NCBI GenBank assembly: GCA_029984855.1
Contig: JARQZL010000038.1
Location: 1-64,000 of the forward strand
DNA: 64,000 bases
Source: Archaeoglobales archaeon
Lineage (GTDB): Archaea > Halobacteriota > Archaeoglobi > Archaeoglobales > Archaeoglobaceae
Reading direction: 5' to 3'
Both the position numbers and the translations under genes were made by a program. The notes beneath the pieces were generated by a model. That model made no database searches, was not told where the DNA came from, and saw only the letters and a list, made by a program, of their open reading frames with translations. This document shows, one piece after another, positions 57,903 through 64,000 of the stretch (the stretch's first letter is position 1; each line of letters starts with the position of its first letter).

Positions 57903-59492
57903 ATGACGAAGTATATAATGGTTACAGGCGGCGTGATGAGCGGTCTTGGCAAGGGAATAACCGCTGCATCAATAGGCAGGCTTCTCGTTGATATGGGCTA
58001 CAGGGCTGTTCCAATCAAGGTTGATCCCTATATAAACATAGATGCGGGAACAATGAACCCATTCCAGCACGGAGAGGTTTACGTTCTTAAAGATGGCACG
58101 GAAGTTGATCTGGACTTGGGGCACTACGAGCGCTTTATCGGTGTTGAGGTTACTGGAGACCATAACATCACGACAGGCAAGGTATACCGCAATGTCATAG
58201 AAAAGGAGAGAAGAGGTGATTACCTCGGCCAGACAGTACAGATAATTCCCCATGTAACAGATGAAATAAAATCGTGGATAAGAAGGGTTGCAAAAGAGGC
58301 AAATGCTGAGATCTGTCTTGTAGAGATTGGGGGAACTGTAGGAGACATCGAGGGGATGCCTTTCCTTGAAGCGATCAGACAGATGCACAATGAGGAGAAA
58401 GAGGAGGATTTTCTGCTTGTTCACGTGACCCTTGTACCTCTCGACTCAAGCGGGGAGCAGAAGACTAAACCAACGCAGCACAGCGTTAAAGAGCTGAGGA
58501 GCATAGGATTACAGCCGGATGTGATAGTGGGAAGGTGCAAGGAGAAACTCAAAGAAGGCACAAAGAGGAAGATTTCTCTCTTCTGTGATGTGCCAGTGGA
58601 GGCAGTAATCAGTGCGGAGGATGCAAAGGATATCTATGAGGTTCCTCTGATGTTCAAAGATGAGAAGCTCAATGAGTACATAATAAAGAAGCTGAACCTC
58701 GAAAAGAAGGGGGAGAGTAATGAATGGGAGCAGATGGTCAGAAAGCTCAGAAGCCTTGAGAAAGAGGTTACAATTGCTGTTGTTGGGAAGTACATAAACG
58801 TGAAGGACTCATATTTGAGCATTCGTGAAGCTTTAAAGCACGGCGGCATCGCTGCAGGTTGCAACGTGAACGTCCTCTGGATAGACAGTGAGGAGCTTGA
58901 AAGAGCTGATAGTATATCCATAGATGCTGACGGTATACTCGTCCCCGGGGGTTTCGGCCAGAGAGGGGCTGAGGGAAAGATAAATGCAACACGATATGCA
59001 AGGGAGAATGATATACCCTTCCTCGGTATATGCTTTGGCTTTCAGCTTGCAATCATAGAGTTTGCAAGACATGTAATAGGCTGGGAAGACGCAAACAGCA
59101 GCGAGCTTGCAAAAACGGAGCATGCAGTCATTGATTTGCTGCCGGAGCAAAAGAGCATTGATAGACTCGGTGGAACAATGAGACTTGGAGACATAGAAGT
59201 TACAATCAAACCCGGAACGATTGCTTACAGCCTTTACAGAAGAGAAAAAGCGTACGAAAGGCACAGGCATCGCTACGAAGTCAATCCGGAGCTGATACCG
59301 GAGCTTGAAAGACATGGCCTCGTGTTTTCTGGCTACTCTGATGGAGGAAGGAGAATGGAGATAGCTGAATATCCGAAGAACCGTTTCTTCTTCGGTACCC
59401 AGTTCCATCCAGAATTCAAGTCCCGGCCTTATGCTCCTTCCCCACCCTTTGTTGGCTTTGTGAGAGCAGCACTCGAATACTCTGAATCCTGA
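57903..59492 (+). CDS. pyrG: CTP synthase
   Basis: PyrG aminates UTP to CTP with glutamine-derived ammonia. The N-terminal synthase (about 1-275) has [19 protein letters not shown] and [23 protein letters not shown]. The C-terminal class I glutaminase has [16 protein letters not shown] with the nucleophile Cys and [19 protein letters not shown] with His/Glu. Length is 529 residues, normal. It is co-transcribed with the Trm112-like gene. Confidence 0.96.
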   Translation: MTKYIMVTGGVMSGLGKGITAASIGRLLVDMGYRAVPIKVDPYINIDAGTMNPFQHGEVYVLKDGTEVDLDLGHYERFIGVEVTGDHNITTGKVYRNVIEKERRGDYLGQTVQIIPHVTDEIKSWIRRVAKEANAEICLVEIGGTVGDIEGMPFLEAIRQMHNEEKEEDFLLVHVTLVPLDSSGEQKTKPTQHSVKELRSIGLQPDVIVGRCKEKLKEGTKRKISLFCDVPVEAVISAEDAKDIYEVPLMFKDEKLNEYIIKKLNLEKKGESNEWEQMVRKLRSLEKEVTIAVVGKYINVKDSYLSIREALKHGGIAAGCNVNVLWIDSEELERADSISIDADGILVPGGFGQRGAEGKINATRYARENDIPFLGICFGFQLAIIEFARHVIGWEDANSSELAKTEHAVIDLLPEQKSIDRLGGTMRLGDIEVTIKPGTIAYSLYRREKAYERHRHRYEVNPELIPELERHGLVFSGYSDGGRRMEIAEYPKNRFFFGTQFHPEFKSRPYAPSPPFVGFVRAALEYSES

Positions 59493-59510
59493 ACTGATTC
59501 AAAGCGTAAA

Positions 59511-60365
59511 TCAAAAGGCGCCAAACAGAAAGGCCAGAAGTCCTACAGCTAAGGCCATAAGGCTCTGCTTCCTGTAAGTTCTGATCATTTCTTTTTTCAC
59601 CTTGTCCTTTATCAGATTGCGGGCAATTGAGAGCAGTATCGCATCTGTAAAAAGAACAGGCAATATATATTTTATATCAAAGAACTCAGGTAAAAGAACT
59701 GGAGGAAGAAAGCTTAAGAGAATTGCAATCAGGAATAGAAGTGCTGAGGTTCTTGCGGCAGCGCATACACCCTGCACTCTTGCAACAGTTCTTGCATTCC
59801 TCATTGCATCACCCTCAACATCTTCGATGCCTTTCATGATTTCCCTTCCAACACCGGAGAGAAAAGCTATGAAGGCAAGCAGAGCAGAAGAAAGCTGTAT
59901 TCCTCCAGTTGCTACAACACTGCCAAATATGAATGGAGCTGCCATTGAGAAAGCTATGTAGACGTTTCCTGCGGGACCGAACTCCTTTAGCTTTATATCG
60001 TATGCATATCCGGGCAAGGTAATTGCTGCAGCAAGAAGAAAAACCCACCAGTTTATAAAAAAGGCCGCAAGAAAACCGCCCGGAGCAAGAATGGCAAATA
60101 ATACCAGAGCGTGATATTTCTCAAGCTCTCCCCTTACAAGAGGCCTGTCAAGACGCCTGTTTGCAACATCAACCTCGTAATCATAGTAATCGTTGAGTGC
60201 GAAGGCTGAAGCTTGAAGAAAGCATGCAGTAAGCATTCCGAGAACTGCATCACGGAGCGAAAAATCCAGCCCTGAGGAGACAATCATGCCAGCTAAAACT
60301 GCTAGGGCATACATTAAACCATGTTCGAGACGCAGAAGTTCCCAGATGGCTTTAACCTTTCTCAT
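59511..60365 (-). CDS. geranylgeranylglycerol-phosphate geranylgeranyltransferase (DGGGP synthase)
   Basis: This UbiA-family membrane enzyme adds the second geranylgeranyl group to GGGP, giving the diether core of archaeal lipids. It has eight or nine helices, with the first Asp motif in [20 protein letters not shown] and the second in [19 protein letters not shown]. Length is 284 residues, normal. It overlaps GGGP synthase by four bases, so the two ether-forming steps are co-expressed and probably translationally coupled. Confidence 0.94.
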   Translation of the reverse strand: MRKVKAIWELLRLEHGLMYALAVLAGMIVSSGLDFSLRDAVLGMLTACFLQASAFALNDYYDYEVDVANRRLDRPLVRGELEKYHALVLFAILAPGGFLAAFFINWWVFLLAAAITLPGYAYDIKLKEFGPAGNVYIAFSMAAPFIFGSVVATGGIQLSSALLAFIAFLSGVGREIMKGIEDVEGDAMRNARTVARVQGVCAAARTSALLFLIAILLSFLPPVLLPEFFDIKYILPVLFTDAILLSIARNLIKDKVKKEMIRTYRKQSLMALAVGLLAFLFGAF

Positions 60366-61063
60366 AAAACCGTTTCAGCAAAGGCATCAGTGCCCTTCTC
60401 ATATACAACATTTCCAACCACTATCACATCCGCCCACTCCAGTATTTTTTCTGCTTTTTCTCTTGAGTCTATTCCACCCCCATAGATGAGCACCGCATTG
60501 CTAAGGACTTTCTTCACTTCCCTAACAAGCTCCGGCTCTCCGAATGTTCCACTGTACTCCAAATATATTACAGGAAGGTTAAGCATACTTTCCCCCACAA
60601 CCGCGTAGCTTGCAGCCTGCTCTGGTCTTATATCGCAAATGGCCTTGGTAACTCTCGCAACAGCAGAACTGGGGTTGAGGACTATGTATCCCTCAAACAG
60701 TATATTCTCGAGTCTTTTTTTGAAGTTGTCAAGGTTATCGTAGTTCATCTCCACCCATTTCGCATGCTTTCCAGTAATCCACTCTCCATTCTCTGCATTG
60801 AGGACAACAGGGACATAGAGGTAATCTGCATCGTAAAAAACTGCTTCTGGTGATGATGGCTCAAGAATTGTGGGCAGACTGTAGTTTTTAACGGCCCTGA
60901 AGAGCTCCATAGCCTTCTCATAGGTAACATTCTGCGTGCCTGAAATCATAACAGCATCCGTCCCGCTCTCCACAACGGCTTTAATCAACCAGTCCGGGTT
61001 TTTCCTGTCAGGGTCAAGCTTGGTTATATGTCTCCACTTCCTTAACTCTTTGATTGCCTTCAT
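60362..61063 (-). CDS. geranylgeranylglyceryl phosphate synthase
   Basis: GGGPS joins geranylgeranyl diphosphate to sn-glycerol 1-phosphate, the product of the egsA gene in this window. It is a TIM barrel of 233 residues: [34 protein letters not shown] at the N-terminus, the phosphate-binding [17 protein letters not shown] and [17 protein letters not shown]. It belongs to the shorter monofunctional archaeal group. ATG 61063 starts right at the edge of a 7-bp inverted repeat (gaaaatc/gattttc, 61064-61086). Confidence 0.94.
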   Translation of the reverse strand: MKAIKELRKWRHITKLDPDRKNPDWLIKAVVESGTDAVMISGTQNVTYEKAMELFRAVKNYSLPTILEPSSPEAVFYDADYLYVPVVLNAENGEWITGKHAKWVEMNYDNLDNFKKRLENILFEGYIVLNPSSAVARVTKAICDIRPEQAASYAVVGESMLNLPVIYLEYSGTFGEPELVREVKKVLSNAVLIYGGGIDSREKAEKILEWADVIVVGNVVYEKGTDAFAETVL

Positions 61064-61181
61064 GAAAATCGTGGAAAAAGATTTTCGCAGATTGAAAAGG
61101 ATTTCGGTGATGTTTGTGATTGGTGAAAAAGATTACAAGAATTACGAGAGGTGTAGCACATCCATGATTTTGCAGATTCCT

Positions 61182-61761
61182 TTAAATGCTTCCTCCAGAT
61201 ATCTCTTGCCACTGTTTTTTTATCAGTATTTTAAGGTGCTGTATTCCTTTTTCTTTAAGAAATCTCTTTATTGTCTTGTCATCTGCTTCCACATCTTCAC
61301 TGAATTTTAGTTTTATTAGCCTGCTTATCTCCTCATTTATGCTCTTCTCGTCTCCCTGAATAGAAACAAAGATTTCTATGCCTCTTGAGCCGAGTTCTCC
61401 TTTTATTTGGAGAGCCTTATCCTCGATCAAAGTGATAACTTCAATGACCCGCACTCCTACGCTGTCTTCCAAGTACGTTTTATCTTTATCAAAATTATCG
61501 TAGTACTCTCTATCGTAGAGAACGAGAAACTTACTATATCCTTTTCCAGCATAATATTTTATTGAATTGTAGATAGAGAGTCCCGACAACTTGACGGGCG
61601 TTTTCCTCATTTTTAAGTAAGCTAATTGTTTTAGGAAACCACAGAATCCTTCTTCCATCATATTTTTCTCCAAGAACCTGCAAAACGTCGAATTCTCTTT
61701 TCCCATTCCCGGTTAGAACTATGCAGTCTGGTTTTTGATTTGTCTCTCTGACAACATGCAT
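61182..61761 (-). pseudogene. effector-like partner of the AAA ATPase, frameshifted
   Basis: The protein begins MHVVRETNQKPDCIVLTGNGK at ATG 61761 behind a gaggtgag ribosome site, and that frame fails 60-odd residues on. The sequence continues in a second frame as MRKTPVKLSGLSIYNSIKYY and FLVLYDREYYDNF through to 61182. The two frames meet at a run of five T (61610-61614, plus strand); removing one base restores a single protein of about 192 residues. The acidic core (LVLYDREYYDNFDKDKTYLEDSVGVRVIEV) vaguely recalls TOPRIM-like or RloB-type effectors, but I cannot assign a family. It lies four bases after the ATPase gene stop, so the two form one unit. Confidence 0.7.
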
Positions 61762-61765
61762 AACC

Positions 61766-62783
61766 TCACCTCAATTGTAGAACGTTGGCCACTATTCTTG
61801 GATCTTGATTTGCGATTATTAGATCTTCAAGTTCATCCAAACTAAGTTTTTCATAAATTAAGATGTCATCCTTCATTTTTTCAAGCAGTAAAATTGTCAT
61901 GTCCTCTGAATTGATGTTTTCAGCATCTTTCATATCTACGAGTTCATACAGCACGTCTATGCTATGTGTGGAGATCACAATCTGCCAGTCCTTCTTGCTT
62001 AGCCACCTGAGCAGAATTTTTATAAGGGATGGATGAGCAGAGGCTTCAAAATCATCCCATAAAATAAGCTTTGGTTTTAAAGTCTCCAAAACGAGCATGA
62101 CTTTAATTGCCTTCTCAACACCATCTCCAAGATCAGAGAGCTTTATATAGAGAACACTTCCATCGGGCACTTCTTTTCGCACGCTCAGTGTTTCGGGAAT
62201 CACTTCTGTAAATTTCTCGTGAATGCACTCGCTTATAGTCTTTGCTACACTTACGTTGGCCCCGAGCTTTACTGCTCGATTCCTAATTTCTTCTCGATCT
62301 ATAGACTTCTCAAGATTTTTCACGAACCCAGTACTGTTAGGGATGAACAACACACAATTTTGGATTTCGTCTTTATTTATTTTTATAAGTTTCACAAATT
62401 CATCTACTCGTCCTTTGAATTTCTCCTCTTCAATGAATAAATCTGGAGACCTATCATCATAGATACCTATTCCAATACGTCTCTTGATACGTTTATTATA
62501 AATAACATAATTCAATTTTGCAATTCCTGAATATCCATATATTAATGGTCTACCACTATGAAGACTATCTCTAACAAAATTGTACTTTGTATGTGTTTTT
62601 ACTACTGGTTCACCCATATTCGGATCAGGAAGAAGAGACAAAGCCTCAAGTACAGTTGATTTCCCAGAACAGTTTCTCCCAAACTAAAACTGTAAACTTT
62701 GAAAATTTTATTGGCTCTTTACAGCGTTTTATGCCTCTAAATTCTTCAATATTTAGCTGGACAATGAATACATCATTATTCAT
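61766..62783 (-). pseudogene. AAA/ABC-type ATPase (OLD/RecF-like), frameshifted in the Walker A motif
   Basis: ATG 62783 starts MNNDVFIVQLNIEEFRGIKRCKEPIKFSKFTVLV, then the frame breaks. In the next frame the sequence goes on as GRNCSGKSTVLEALSLLPDP, a textbook Walker A. Dropping one A from the A3 run at 62681-62683 (T on the coding strand) joins them into about 338 residues. Later motifs are the signature-like KLSDLGDGVEKAIK, Walker B LILWDDFEASAHP and the H-loop ISTHSIDVLYEL, so the ATPase core is otherwise complete. This is the AAA_15/AAA_21-type (OLD, RecF) class found in phage-defence and retron-like modules. A TATA-like ctatttatag is centred 26 bases before the ATG. Confidence 0.8.
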
Positions 62784-62804
62784 ACAGATTCGTGTAAAGT
62801 TAGC

Positions 62805-62814
62805 CTATAAATAG
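62805..62814 (-). promoter_or_regulatory. TATA-like element for the ATPase/effector pair
   Basis: The minus-strand ctatttatag is centred 26 bases upstream of ATG 62783, so the promoter of the frameshifted module looks intact and leaderless. Confidence 0.5.
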
Positions 62815-62864
62815 TTTACAGAAGCTATGGAAAAGCATTAAAAGAGAGTCGAAGTCGAAAATCC

Positions 62865-63707
62865 ATGAAGCTCATCGTTTGCAGCAAAGCAGATACTGCT
62901 TCGCAGAACATAAAAGAGAGACTTCTTGAAATGCTCGATGCAGAGAAGGGTAAGGCTGGAGGTTACACATTTTATGATGCAGGCAACATAGGAATAGTTG
63001 AAGTTGAAGAGAGGTTGATATATGCGGACCATCTCGACGAAAAGCTGAAAAAGTTTCTTGACTTCGATGAAATACTCTTTGCTTCAAGGCACAGAAGCAA
63101 GGATAAAAGAAAGCTCCTGTCCGTCCACGTTTCGGGGAATGTGGCAACTGCCGATTTTGGAGGAAAACCGTATTCTCTGGCAAAGCCTTCTCCACAAACC
63201 ATAAAAAACTACGTTCTGGCGTTAAAGGAGAAACTGCACAGAGTACCGGATTTTATATTCAGTCTCGAAGTAACGCACCACGGCCCTTCAGAGATATCAA
63301 CACCTTCAGCGTTCTACGAAATTGGTTCGACAGAGGAGGAATGGAAAGACAGGAGTGCTGCAAGAGTTGTTGCTGAAGCGATACTCGAAGCTTTGAAAAG
63401 CGAAAAAAGAGGTTGGCCTGTTGCAGTCGGTGTTGGAGGGACTCATTATGCTCCAAGGCAGACTGAATTAATCCTCAGGACCTCCTTAACCTTTGGACAC
63501 AACTTCGCCAAGTATACGTTTCAGAGCCTCAACAGCGATTTTCTTACCTTGGCAATAGGGCTCAGCAAGGCAAAAATCCTGCTCATGGATGAGAAATCAG
63601 TAACCTCAGCAGTGAAAAAACTCCTTTCAGAGGTTGCTGAAATGACAGGTGTCAGGCTGATAAAATCAAAAGATGCTAAAAGAGAGTATGCTCTGAAAAA
63701 TGTTTAA
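62865..63707 (+). CDS. dtdA: D-aminoacyl-tRNA deacylase, archaeal type
   Basis: DTD2 hydrolyses D-amino acids mischarged on tRNA, protecting translation. The 280-residue protein has the family blocks FSLEVTHHGPSEISTPSAFYEIGSTEEEW and GVGGTHYAPRQTELIL, and begins MKLIVCSKADTASQNI. A TATA-like gcattaaaag at about 62837-62846 is 24 bases before ATG 62865. It is separated from the divergent ATPase island by about 80 bases. Confidence 0.93.
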   Translation: MKLIVCSKADTASQNIKERLLEMLDAEKGKAGGYTFYDAGNIGIVEVEERLIYADHLDEKLKKFLDFDEILFASRHRSKDKRKLLSVHVSGNVATADFGGKPYSLAKPSPQTIKNYVLALKEKLHRVPDFIFSLEVTHHGPSEISTPSAFYEIGSTEEEWKDRSAARVVAEAILEALKSEKRGWPVAVGVGGTHYAPRQTELILRTSLTFGHNFAKYTFQSLNSDFLTLAIGLSKAKILLMDEKSVTSAVKKLLSEVAEMTGVRLIKSKDAKREYALKNV

Positions 63708-63750
63708 TCACAGAAGCACTTAAGAAACTATTTCCCATGACTTTGGGAAG

Positions 63751-63760
63751 ATTTAAAAAC
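63751..63760 (+). promoter_or_regulatory. TATA-like element for AMP phosphorylase
   Basis: The sequence atttaaaaac is centred about 27 bases before ATG 63783 and favours that start over the in-frame ATG at 63774. Confidence 0.45.
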
Positions 63761-63782
63761 AACCGTTAACAGGATGAAAAAC

Positions 63783-64000
63783 ATGAAGTTCAAGGTAAAG
63801 CCAGTACCAATTAGAACAGACCGTTCATCAGTTATAATGAGTCAGGAGGAAGCACAGGAACTTGGAGTTCTCGTAGGAGACCGGGTAAAGCTTGTTTTCG
63901 GTAAAAAGTCTGTTATTGCTGATGTACAGATAGCTACGGGGCTTATTGAGAGAAACGAGGTGGGCATCGACAGAACAATAGTGGAGTATCTTGAGATTGA
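63783..64000 (+). CDS. AMP phosphorylase / thymidine-phosphorylase-like, N-terminal part (3' partial)
   Basis: The visible 72 residues run off the window end. They begin MKFKVKPVPIRTDRSSVIMS and continue QEEAQELGVLVGDRVKLVFGKKSVIADVQIATGLIERNEVGIDR. This is the N-terminal beta-barrel domain peculiar to archaeal AMP phosphorylase, which releases adenine and ribose 1,5-bisphosphate from AMP in the archaeal nucleotide-salvage route that feeds type III RuBisCO. The catalytic region lies beyond the window. The family name is from this domain alone. Confidence 0.85.
   Translation, partial: MKFKVKPVPIRTDRSSVIMSQEEAQELGVLVGDRVKLVFGKKSVIADVQIATGLIERNEVGIDRTIVEYLEI

Noticed and set aside
61064-61086. 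7-bp inverted repeat at the GGGPS start
   Set aside because: It was considered as an operator, but the arms are short and of simple A/T-rich sequence, and no core promoter is clear nearby; chance is likely.

Overview
The window is one contiguous piece of an archaeal chromosome, most likely from an Archaeoglobales member (Archaeoglobus, Geoglobus or Ferroglobus; I cannot separate the genera by eye). The main evidence is a complete F420H2:quinone oxidoreductase (fqo) operon in the order J-K-M-L-N-A-BC-D-H-I-F with fused B and C subunits. Other support comes from archaeal lipid enzymes (G1P dehydrogenase, GGGP synthase, DGGGP synthase, geranylgeranyl reductase), an archaeal SRP RNA, RIO2, DTD2, RFC-L and PurP, and from inositol-phosphate synthase and RIO2 proteins that resemble, from memory, those of A. 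fulgidus. TATA-like elements lie 24-30 bp upstream of many start codons, so many mRNAs look leaderless. I used this spacing to choose several starts.

Layout. 1-8.7 kb: a partial basic protein and a DUF1614 membrane protein, then the tetrapyrrole genes hemA-hemB-hemL-hemC-sumT, RIO2 kinase and a DUF460 protein. 8.8-13.6 kb: an Mrp/NBP35 ATPase with a NifX-like protein, then pdxT/pdxS and a LeuC-type dehydratase on the minus strand, and a cysteine-cluster protein. 13.7-16.4 kb: HtpX protease, G1P dehydrogenase and an HhH-fold protein. 16.5-27.2 kb: fqo. 27.3-36.2 kb: RFC-L, then aconitase X and a UbiD-family decarboxylase (the two distinctive steps of the archaeal mevalonate pathway), phosphoglycerate mutase, a 41-codon ORF, purP and a TauABC/SsuABC-type transporter. 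36.4-41.9 kb: a membrane-anchored HTH regulator, a radical SAM protein, a house-cleaning NTPase, CoaD, a sulfur/CoA-disulfide reductase with a rhodanese domain, and malate dehydrogenase. 41.9-45.8 kb: SRP RNA, two glycosyltransferases and a flippase-like membrane protein. 45.9-50 kb: NFU, an MBL hydrolase, MtaB, tRNA-Pro, tRNA-Ser, geranylgeranyl reductase and a ferredoxin. 50-54.7 kb: an HTH-HMGS-thiolase-DUF35 operon and inositol-1-phosphate synthase. 54.7-61 kb: an intron-containing tRNA-Asn, ProRS, PurA, a Trm112-like protein, PyrG, DGGGPS and GGGPS. 61.1-62.8 kb: an AT-rich two-gene ATPase/effector module, each gene carrying one frameshift. 62.9-64 kb: DTD2 and the start of an AMP phosphorylase.

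Functionally the window holds much of the archaeal membrane-lipid route: acetyl-CoA to HMG-CoA, the phosphomevalonate dehydratase/decarboxylase branch, G1P formation, both ether-forming steps, double-bond reduction with a linked ferredoxin, and inositol phosphate for polar heads or compatible solutes. It also holds the main energy-conserving F420H2 oxidase. The part that looks most like an accessory or undescribed system is the AT-rich ATPase/effector pair at 61.2-62.8 kb. No CRISPR array, insertion sequence or rRNA is present, and no stretch over 300 bases lacks a gene or RNA.
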